Assembly: GCA_910584285.1 (NCBI GenBank) | Contig: CAJTYK010000078.1 | Span: 1-6,353 of the forward strand | Length of the DNA: 6,353 bases | Direction: 5' to 3' | DNA from: an uncultured Oscillospiraceae bacterium | GTDB taxonomy: Bacteria; Bacillota; Clostridia; Oscillospirales; Oscillospiraceae | In this document: positions 1-4,759 of the stretch, piece after piece | Position numbering within the stretch: the stretch's first letter is position 1 | Layout of the letters: the number at the start of each line of letters is the position of its first letter | Notes under the pieces: generated by a model | Told to the model about the DNA's origin: nothing | What the model saw: only the letters and a program-made list of their open reading frames with translations | The model's database searches: none | Made by a program: the position numbers and the translations under genes

Positions 1-50
1 GCCCTCCCGCCTGATGCGGCCGAACCCCCGCCGTGGCCGTGCCGCCCCGT

Positions 51-75
51 TAAAAACCTGCACAGCAATGCAGGT
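51..75 (-). terminator. Intrinsic terminator, minus strand
   Basis: Read on the minus strand, arms ACCTGCA and TGCAGGT pair perfectly (7 bp) around a six-base loop and run straight into a T tract (plus-strand A52-A56), the classic layout of a rho-independent terminator. On the plus strand no T tract follows the hairpin, so it points leftward only. It must end a minus-strand transcript coming from the right: either the DUF1292 transcript, whose stop codon is about 410 bases away, or a separate non-coding RNA. The stem is short, so termination strength is uncertain. Confidence 0.6.
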
Positions 76-168
76 GGGTCGCCTCCGCACCGCTTTACCG
101 CTTCCAACGTCCAGACACCTCCGGAGAGGGCCGGGAGGCCTGCGAGCCACGGTGCGAGGGGGCGTCCC
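52..168 (-). ncRNA. Candidate structured non-coding RNA, family not recognised
   Basis: On the minus strand the segment folds into a long rod. Plus-strand bases 82-92 (CCTCCGCACCG) pair with 150-159 (CGGTGCGAGG) leaving one bulged base. The stem continues outward with GG(G)TCG against CGTCCC (76-81 with 163-168). Inside it, CCTCCGG (118-124) pairs with CCGGGAGG (131-138), again with one bulge. The outer stem closes immediately before the terminator at 51-75, so an RNA beginning near 168 and ending near 52 (about 117 nt) would be a compact, self-contained molecule. No open reading frame fits it. I compared it by eye with 5S rRNA, SRP RNA, tmRNA, RNase P RNA and common riboswitches and saw none of their hallmark motifs. 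A 6S-like RNA is possible from the rod shape but unproven. No strong promoter was found; a weak GTGACC box lies upstream on the minus strand. Confidence 0.35.
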
Positions 169-170
169 GT

Positions 171-215
171 TTAAAAAATGTGGGTTTTAAAAGGGCGGTC
201 ACGTAGTTAGAACCC
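171..215 (-). terminator. Weak terminator-like hairpin, minus strand
   Basis: Plus-strand bases 182-190 (GGGTTTTAA) pair with 207-215 (TTAGAACCC). In minus-strand RNA this is a 9-bp stem with one C-A mismatch, a 16-base loop, then ACA and a run of six T (plus-strand A173-A178). It could end a transcript arriving from the DUF1292 side just before the candidate RNA at 52-168. The stem is AT-rich at its top and separated from the T run by three bases, so this is a weak call. Confidence 0.25.
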
Positions 216-233
216 GGCAGGGGTAATTTGTTT

Positions 234-249
234 CCCGGTTGCCACCGGG
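234..249. other. Small GC-rich hairpin
   Basis: CCCGGT (234-239) and ACCGGG (244-249) form a perfect 6-bp stem around a four-base loop. It lies eight bases to the left of the 258-289 palindrome. No T run follows on either strand, so it does not look like a terminator by itself. Confidence 0.4.
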
Positions 250-257
250 GGGTGCGG

Positions 258-289
258 GGTTACGTTCTCTCACGCGAGAGAACGTAACC
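258..289. repeat. Palindromic repeat, copy 1
   Basis: Arms GGTTACGTTCTCTC and GAGAGAACGTAACC pair perfectly over 14 bp around the loop ACGC. The right arm is followed by AACAGAG. The core (259-288) matches the palindrome at 4498-4525 in layout: GTTAC at the outer end, TCTC near the loop and CCAA just after the right arm. The arms differ at two positions, and both differences are matched in the opposite arm. I take this to be an intergenic palindromic repeat family rather than a terminator, because no T run follows on either strand. Confidence 0.7.
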
Positions 290-484
290 AACAGAGCGCG
301 CCCCAGAGAAGCCTAATATGGTCAGTTGGCGCAGATCGTCCAGCACGTGGGGGTACGACGCAAGGGCCCTCTTAGTGCTGCCGCTTGTGTCTGTGCATGG
401 AACACAGACGGGACTCACGAGCTTGCCTGGGTGGGCAGATTGCCCGGGACGCGGTGGTAAAACGGATGGCGGTTGTCAGGGAAG
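290..484 (-). other. Gene-free tract downstream of the DUF1292 gene
   Basis: This stretch holds no convincing coding frame. On the minus strand it would be the 3' untranslated region of the DUF1292 gene or part of a separate RNA. The clearest element is a hairpin with arms GTCTGTG (389-395) and CACAGAC (403-409), a perfect 7-bp stem with a seven-base loop. There is also a short stem of GGGCA against TGCCC at 434-446 with a three-base loop. No T run follows either. I do not recognise an RNA family here. Confidence 0.4.
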
Positions 485-772
485 TTATTCCTCCTCCTCG
501 TCCTCGTCGGCGAACAGCTCCTCCATAAATTTCTCGTAAACCTCATTGAGTTCCTGCTCGTCGTCGATGTCGGCCAGCAGCTGTTCGCCGTCCTGCTCGA
601 TGACCCGCAGCAGGATCAGGCCGAAGTCCTCGTCGTCCTCGTCCATGTCGGCGGGCACGAAGGCCATGTACTCGCCGTCCTTGTATTCCAGGGTGCCCAG
701 ATGCTCCAGTTCAAATTCATTTCCCTCGTCGTCGGTGACTGAGACGAAATCGGGGCCGTATTCCTCGCTCAT
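485..772 (-). CDS. DUF1292 family protein (YrzB-like)
   Basis: A 95-residue, soluble and strikingly acidic protein: by my count 38 residues are Asp or Glu, and it ends ADEDEEEE. The pattern is that of DUF1292: an N-terminal beta-rich half with VSVTDDEGNEFELEHLGTLEY at residues 10-30, then EYMAFVPAD, an acidic spacer, LILLRVIEQDGEQLLADI, and a C-terminal helix ELNEVYEKFMEEL. The length is usual for the family, so it appears intact. The ATG at 772 is fixed by AAAGGAGG on the minus strand (790-783), ten bases upstream. No biochemical role is established for the family. In many Bacillota it lies with alaS, ireB and ruvX, but none of those is visible here because the window ends. It is transcribed divergently from the PBP gene from its own promoter. 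There are no membrane segments or cysteine motifs. Family assignment is confident; function is unknown. Confidence 0.88.
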   Translation of the reverse strand: MSEEYGPDFVSVTDDEGNEFELEHLGTLEYKDGEYMAFVPADMDEDDEDFGLILLRVIEQDGEQLLADIDDEQELNEVYEKFMEELFADEDEEEE

Positions 773-782
773 AGTTTGACGT

Positions 783-790
783 CCTCCTTT
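783..790 (-). promoter_or_regulatory. Ribosome binding site of the DUF1292 gene
   Basis: AAAGGAGG on the minus strand, ten bases before the ATG at 772. This near-perfect anti-16S match fixes the start codon. Confidence 0.8.
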
Positions 791-817
791 GATGGGCGCG
801 GATTGCTTCCGTGCCCT

Positions 818-846
818 ATTGTAACGGGTGCGGCGGAAAAATGCAA
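818..846 (-). promoter_or_regulatory. Sigma-A-type promoter for the DUF1292 gene
   Basis: On the minus strand, TTGCAT (846-841) and TACAAT (823-818) are separated by 17 bases, close to the TTGACA/TATAAT consensus. It sits about 45 bases upstream of the DUF1292 start codon and is followed by a strong ribosome site. A second TTGCAT lies slightly further upstream (near 851-856), but its spacing is wrong for this -10 box. Confidence 0.65.
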
Positions 847-903
847 GGGGTATGCAAAAAAATCCCGGGAAAAACCTGTCGGATCAGGTGGTGACTGGCA
901 GGG

Positions 904-932
904 TGGACAAATTGGACGAACTGTGATATAAT
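904..932 (+). promoter_or_regulatory. Sigma-A-type promoter with extended -10 for the PBP gene
   Basis: TGGACA (904-909) and a perfect TATAAT (927-932) are separated by 17 bases, and TGA directly before TATAAT gives an extended -10. Transcription should start near 939, giving a leader of about 85 bases. It is divergent from the DUF1292 promoter, with about 57 bases between the two -35 boxes, so shared regulation is possible but no operator is evident. Confidence 0.75.
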
Positions 933-940
933 ACTCAAAT

Positions 941-996
941 CCGCCGGGCTGCCGGCTGCGGCGGGAGAGAGAGGAATCCGGACCGCCCATGGGCGG
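941..996 (+). other. Two hairpins in the PBP mRNA leader
   Basis: CCGCCG (941-946) pairs with CGGCGG (959-964) around a 12-base loop. Further on, CCGCC (983-987) pairs with GGCGG (992-996) around CATG, a fully palindromic 14-mer. Both lie between the predicted transcription start and the ribosome site at 1009-1014. The second ends 12 bases before that site. They could affect mRNA stability or translation, but no known riboswitch or T-box motif is present. Confidence 0.4.
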
Positions 997-1023
997 CTTG
1001 ACTACATCGGAGGTATCTCAACC

Positions 1024-3840
1024 ATGCCGGAGACAAACAGAACGCAGGGCGCGCCGCGCCGGGAACCGTCCCGGGATCGGGGAGAGGAGACGCGCCCCAT
1101 CAGCAAAATGGCCCGCAAGCGCCGTCGGCCCCTGGGCGTGACCATCCTGATCCGAGTGCTCCAGGTGATGGGCACCCTGCTGCTGATCGGGGTGATCACC
1201 GGATCACTGCTGCTGTGCTACGCCGCTGTCTATGTCAAGACGGTGGTGATGCCCAACGCCCATATCGACCTGTCCGCCTACACCCTGAACGAGAACTCTG
1301 TCATCTACTATGAGGACAAGACCACCGGCCAGTGGCGGGAGCTTCAAACCCTGGTGGGCAAGGAGAACCGGGTGATCGTCGAATACAAGGACATCCCGGA
1401 GGATCTGATCAACGCCTTTGTGGCCATTGAGGACAAGCGGTTCTACCAGCACCACGGCGTGGACTGGAAGCGCACCGCCAACGGCGTGCTGCGTATGTTC
1501 ACCGGCGGCAATATCCAGGGCGGCTCCACCATCACCCAGCAGCTGGTCAAGAACCTGACCAAGTACGACGACGTCACCGTCACCCGGAAGATCACGGAGA
1601 TCTTCACCGCCCTGGATCTGGAGGACAACAACAGCAAGGAGGATATCCTCACCGTCTACTTCAACCGGATCTACATGGGCAACCGCTGCTACGGCGTGCA
1701 GGCGGCATCCCGGTACTATTTCGGCAAGGACGTGTGGGATCTGAACCTGGCCGAGTGCGCCAGCCTGGCGGGGATCACCAACAACCCGTCCCTCTACGCC
1801 CCCTATGGCGTGGTGGACGTGGTGCGGTATACCTGCAAGTCCTGCGGGGACTACTACCTGAATGAGAAGCCCGGCACCTGCGAGACCTGCGGCGGGCACA
1901 TCTTTGACGACGGTGAGGTGTGGACGAACCGGGAGTATAACAAGGCCCGCCAGGAGTTGATCCTGAAGGAGATGGCCAAGCCGGATGAGGCCCGGGACAA
2001 CAAGGGGTATATCACCGAGGCGGAGCGGGACGCGGCCATCGCCTACCCCTTGGTGTTCTCCAGGGACGCCCAGGCCGGAACGGACGACCCGGAGAACCCG
2101 GACGAGCCGGAGACCAAATCCAAGGCCACCCCCCGCTATTCCTGGTACGTGGAGGCGGTCATCGACGACGCGGTGGAGGCGCTGATGGAGGAGCAGCACA
2201 TCAACGAGGAAGCTGCCAACCACCTGGTGTTCAGCGGCGGCCTGTCCATCTACGTGCCCTACGATCCGGAGGTTCAGGCGGCGGTGGACACGGTGTATAA
2301 CGACCGGGCCAACCTGGATCAGGTGTCCCGCCGCACAGGCCAGCGGCTCATGTCCGCCATCACGGTGGTGGACAACTCCACCGGCTACGTGGTGGCCATC
2401 GGCAACACCATGGAGAAGGAGGTGGATCTGGGGTTGAACCCCGCCGTTGATTCGTTTCGGCAGCCCGGGTCGTCCATCAAGCCCCTGTCCGTCTATTCGC
2501 CCGCCATTGAGATGGGGCTCATCACCCCCGCCACCGTGGTGGACGACAGCCCCCAGCTGCTCAACGGCAAGGCGTGGCCCTACAACGTCTTCCCGCAGTA
2601 CGACGGGCTGACCACCGTCTGGGACGGCCTGACTGAATCGCTGAACACAGTGGCCGTGCGGGTGCTGGAAAAGGTGACCCCTCAGGCGTCCTTTGATTTC
2701 CTGGAGCAGAAGTACGGTATCACCTCCCTGGTGTCCAACTACGTGGACAGCCGGGGGGAGGTTCACTCCGACATCGACCGAAGCCCCCTGGCCATGGGCG
2801 GCCTGACCCGGGGCGTGACCACCTTTGAGATGGCGGCAGCCTTCGCCACCTTCCCCCGGAATGGCGCCTTCAACCCCGCCACCACCGTGCTGGAGATCAA
2901 GGACGCCTCGGGCAGGACCATTATCGATCACCGCACCACCCCGGAGCTGATCATCAGCGAGCGGACGGCCTACTATATCAACGCCAACCTGTCCAACGCA
3001 GTGACCTCCCCCATGGGCACCGCAGGCAAGGCCCGGATCTCGGGGCAGACTGTGGCTGGCAAGACAGGCACCACCAACGACGTGTTCAACTACTGGTTCT
3101 GTGGCTACACCTCCTACTATACCGCAGCGGTGTGGACGGGCTATCCCTACAACGAGAAGATCAACAGCAACTATGTCAACCCCTCGGTGTCCCTGTGGCA
3201 GAAGGTGATGGCGCTGGTGCATGAGGGGAAGGAGAACTCGCCCTTCCCCGTGCCCGGGGATCTGGTGACCTGCCAGATCTGCAAGGACTGCGGCAAGCAG
3301 GCGGGGGATAACTGCGCCAGCGACCCCCGGGGCAACCGGGTGCAGTCCTTCCGCCTACTGCGGGAGGATGTACCCACCGAGCGCTGTGAGTGCCACGTGA
3401 CGTTCCAGGTGTGCATGGACAGCCCCATTCTGAAGGAGGACGGCACCCCCAGCGGGTATTACCATCTGGCGGGGCCCTTCTGCCCGGAGGAGAGCGTCAA
3501 GACTGTGGCCTACGTGAATTTCCAGCGGGAGGTGGAGGTCCCGTCGATATCCGTGGGGGACACCGGCACCCTGCTGAGCACCTATGAGAAGTGGGCGGAG
3601 GGGGCCGGCGCCTGTGATGTCCACACCGAGGGGGGGCTGGAGAGCGAGCCCCCGGTGGATCCCAGCGCGTCGCCGGAACCGGGCACGTCCGACCCGCCGG
3701 TGCCCACCGAGCCCTATGTGGATCCCACCCAGCCGCCGGCCACCCTGGATCCCACCCTCCCAACCGTGGAGCCCACCCCGGAGCCGCCGCCTCCTGAAAC
3801 CCCTCCGGTTGATCCCTATGTTCCGGCGGGGGATTCGTAG
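1024..3840 (+). CDS. Class A penicillin-binding protein (PBP1A family), bifunctional
   Basis: Membrane-anchored enzyme that polymerises lipid II into glycan strands and cross-links their peptides outside the cell. The 938-residue protein has a basic cytoplasmic N-terminus (ARKRRRP near residue 30) and one membrane helix at about 38-72. The glycosyltransferase (GT51) domain follows: EDKRFYQHHG (136-145, catalytic Glu136), GGSTITQQLVKN (166-177), RKITE (188-192) and EDILTVYFN (206-214). A four-cysteine insertion (Cys271, 274, 286, 289) splits the end of this domain. The transpeptidase domain has all three motifs: SSIK (Ser483 nucleophile, Lys486), SLN (539-541) and KTGT (680-683). A Cys-rich extracellular segment (about 750-820) and a Pro/Thr/Glu-rich tail (about 871-938) follow, making it longer than a compact PBP1. 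The ATG at 1024 has GGAGGT nine bases upstream. It appears monocistronic: own promoter, and a terminator-like hairpin after it. All catalytic motifs are intact, so the assignment is firm; the exact paralogue name is not. Confidence 0.96.
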   Translation: MPETNRTQGAPRREPSRDRGEETRPISKMARKRRRPLGVTILIRVLQVMGTLLLIGVITGSLLLCYAAVYVKTVVMPNAHIDLSAYTLNENSVIYYEDKTTGQWRELQTLVGKENRVIVEYKDIPEDLINAFVAIEDKRFYQHHGVDWKRTANGVLRMFTGGNIQGGSTITQQLVKNLTKYDDVTVTRKITEIFTALDLEDNNSKEDILTVYFNRIYMGNRCYGVQAASRYYFGKDVWDLNLAECASLAGITNNPSLYAPYGVVDVVRYTCKSCGDYYLNEKPGTCETCGGHIFDDGEVWTNREYNKARQELILKEMAKPDEARDNKGYITEAERDAAIAYPLVFSRDAQAGTDDPENPDEPETKSKATPRYSWYVEAVIDDAVEALMEEQHINEEAANHLVFSGGLSIYVPYDPEVQAAVDTVYNDRANLDQVSRRTGQRLMSAITVVDNSTGYVVAIGNTMEKEVDLGLNPAVDSFRQPGSSIKPLSVYSPAIEMGLITPATVVDDSPQLLNGKAWPYNVFPQYDGLTTVWDGLTESLNTVAVRVLEKVTPQASFDFLEQKYGITSLVSNYVDSRGEVHSDIDRSPLAMGGLTRGVTTFEMAAAFATFPRNGAFNPATTVLEIKDASGRTIIDHRTTPELIISERTAYYINANLSNAVTSPMGTAGKARISGQTVAGKTGTTNDVFNYWFCGYTSYYTAAVWTGYPYNEKINSNYVNPSVSLWQKVMALVHEGKENSPFPVPGDLVTCQICKDCGKQAGDNCASDPRGNRVQSFRLLREDVPTERCECHVTFQVCMDSPILKEDGTPSGYYHLAGPFCPEESVKTVAYVNFQREVEVPSISVGDTGTLLSTYEKWAEGAGACDVHTEGGLESEPPVDPSASPEPGTSDPPVPTEPYVDPTQPPATLDPTLPTVEPTPEPPPPETPPVDPYVPAGDS

Positions 3841-3862
3841 CGGACCATACCATGGCAAGCGC

Positions 3863-3890
3863 GCCGCCCGCCGGGTGCCCGGCGGGCGGC
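3863..3890 (+). terminator. GC-rich terminator-like hairpin after the PBP gene
   Basis: Arms GCCGCCCGCCGGG (3863-3875) and CCCGGCGGGCGGC (3878-3890) are perfect 13-base complements, giving about 12 bp plus a GTGC tetraloop. GTTTCG follows, so the T tract is only three long. The stem is very stable and starts 22 bases after the stop codon, which favours termination of the PBP transcript, but the poor T tract leaves its efficiency open. Confidence 0.6.
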
Positions 3891-3981
3891 GTTTCGCGCT
3901 CAGGACGGGAGATCATAAATTGTGCCGAAGAATGGCGGCGGGGGAGGAGAAGGTTTGGCAAATTTGCGGGAAGAATCGGAA

Positions 3982-4010
3982 TTGCGCCCCGTCCGTGTGT
4001 GTGGTACAAT
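3982..4010 (+). promoter_or_regulatory. Sigma-A-type promoter for the ACT-hom-lysC cluster
   Basis: TTGCGC (3982-3987) and TACAAT (4005-4010) are separated by 17 bases. TGG directly before TACAAT provides an extended -10 (TGn). The -35 box is only half consensus, which the extended -10 may offset. The predicted transcription start near 4017 leaves a leader of about 35 bases, too short for a riboswitch or T-box. Confidence 0.6.
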
Positions 4011-4038
4011 AGACCACGGTACAAAGACAGATGGGGAG

Positions 4039-4043
4039 AGGAG
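4039..4043 (+). promoter_or_regulatory. Ribosome binding site deciding the ACT gene start
   Basis: AGGAG lies eight bases before the ATG at 4052. An in-frame ATG at 4031 lies upstream of this site and would place the site inside the coding region, so 4052 is preferred. Confidence 0.75.
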
Positions 4044-4051
4044 CGGACGGA

Positions 4052-4498
4052 ATGGAGCAGGATCGCGGGCCCAGATATTTTGTGGTGGAGGCCGCCGTGC
4101 TGCCGGAGATCTACCTGAAGGTGGCGGAGACCAAGCGGCTGCTGGAGACGGGGGAGGAGCGGACGGTGAATGCCGCCACCCGCCGCACCGGCATCAGCCG
4201 CAGCGCGTTCTACAAATACAAGGACGCCATCCGGCCCTTTCAGGATATGCTCCACGGGCGGATTGTCACCATCCAGATCCTGCTGTGCAATCAGCCGGGG
4301 GCGCTGTCCTGCGTGCTGAACCTGCTGGCGGATCGGGGGGGCAACGTGTTGACCATCAACCAGGCCATCCCCGGTGGCGGTGCGGCGGCGGTGACGGTGG
4401 GGCTGGAGACCAGCGGGCTGTCCGGCGGCTTGGAGGAGCTGCTGGCGGAGCTGCGGGCGCGGCCCGAGGTGATCCGCTGCGAGATCCCGGCGGGGTAG
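4052..4498 (+). CDS. ACT domain-containing regulator (PheB/UPF0735 type)
   Basis: A 148-residue cytoplasmic protein, the usual size of the B. subtilis PheB type. Residues 13-63 look like a small helix-turn-helix-type module: PEIYLKVAETKRLL, then NAATRRTGISRSAFYKYKD, where TGISRSAFYKYK resembles a recognition helix. Residues 70-148 form an ACT domain: RIVTIQILLCNQPGALSCVL with the typical PGALS turn, then a Gly-rich strand region and a final helix and strand. ACT domains usually bind amino acids; this subfamily has no proven ligand that I know of. It is the first gene after a new promoter and is followed by hom and lysC, so a role in sensing a product of the aspartate pathway is a reasonable inference. 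In B. subtilis the relative precedes pheA instead. The start at 4052 removes seven residues from the longest frame. The G of the TAG stop is also the first base of the palindrome at 4498-4525. Confidence 0.87.
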   Translation: MEQDRGPRYFVVEAAVLPEIYLKVAETKRLLETGEERTVNAATRRTGISRSAFYKYKDAIRPFQDMLHGRIVTIQILLCNQPGALSCVLNLLADRGGNVLTINQAIPGGGAAAVTVGLETSGLSGGLEELLAELRARPEVIRCEIPAG

Positions 4499-4525
4499 TT
4501 ACTTTTTCTCGAGAGAAAAAGTAAC
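4498..4525. repeat. Palindromic repeat, copy 2
   Basis: Arms GTTACTTTTTCTC (4498-4510) and GAGAAAAAGTAAC (4513-4525) are perfect complements over 13 bases around GA. Steric limits would leave 12 bp with a CGAG loop in RNA. CAAAAAGAG follows, matching the CAACAGAG after copy 1. It begins on the last base of the ACT gene stop codon. No T run follows the right arm, so it is not a standard terminator on either strand. Confidence 0.75.
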
Positions 4526-4713
4526 CAAAAAGAGCTTGAAGCTCGCTACGAAACCGGGCGGAACGCGGAAGGTGGTTCGACGGTGACGTACGGTGTGCTG
4601 AACCGAGAGGAAAAGGAACCAAAAAGGGTCTTAGACCCGCGAGCTTGAAGCCCGCTGACGGAACTGGGCGGAATGCGGAAGGTGTTCCGACGGCGACGGT
4701 CGGTGTGCTGGAC
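4511..4713 (+). repeat. Degenerate tandem duplication of a repeat element
   Basis: Unit A (from 4511) and unit B (from 4605) are imperfect copies. The first 24 bases (4511-4534 against 4605-4628) differ at three positions. The 51-base block 4553-4603 matches 4663-4713 without gaps, with about eight mismatches (about 84% identity). Unit B carries about 15 extra bases holding a small palindrome, GGGTC-TTA-GACCC (4626-4638), where unit A has GAGCTT-G-AAGCTC (4532-4544). Unit B also lacks the left arm of the large palindrome. There is no convincing gene or promoter here. It looks like a non-coding repeat element inserted between the ACT gene and hom. Confidence 0.7.
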
Positions 4714-4741
4714 GGGGCGTTTTGTCCCGGAAGAATGTGTT

Positions 4742-4747
4742 AAAGGA
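4742..4747 (+). promoter_or_regulatory. Ribosome binding site deciding the hom start
   Basis: AAAGGA lies 12 bases before the ATG at 4760, slightly far but usable. It directly abuts an in-frame ATG at 4748, leaving no spacing for that start, and no good site precedes the longer in-frame start at 4673. This favours 4760. Confidence 0.55.
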
Positions 4748-4759
4748 ATGACGGATAGC

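Noticed and set aside
318..539. Small plus-strand frame overlapping the DUF1292 3' end
   Set aside because: No ribosome site, a Ser-run tail that is just the complement of the acidic Glu/Asp codons of DUF1292, and no domain.
1204..3222. 672-codon open frame on the minus strand inside the PBP gene
   Set aside because: It lies wholly opposite a gene with complete catalytic motifs. Its translation is a His/Val/Gly-rich low-complexity mix with no recognisable domain, typical of antisense frames in GC-rich DNA.
4498..4525. Palindrome as the terminator of the ACT gene
   Set aside because: No T run follows the right arm, and the matching palindrome at 258-289 is also not placed after a gene in the same direction. 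A repeat family explains both better.
258..4525. Repeated palindromes as a CRISPR remnant
   Set aside because: Only two intact copies, about 4.2 kb apart, with no regular spacers and no cas genes.
4673..4759. N-terminal extension of Hom from the ATG at 4673
   Set aside because: The extra residues are Arg-rich translation of repeat DNA, have no ribosome site, and precede the Rossmann strand that normally begins the protein.
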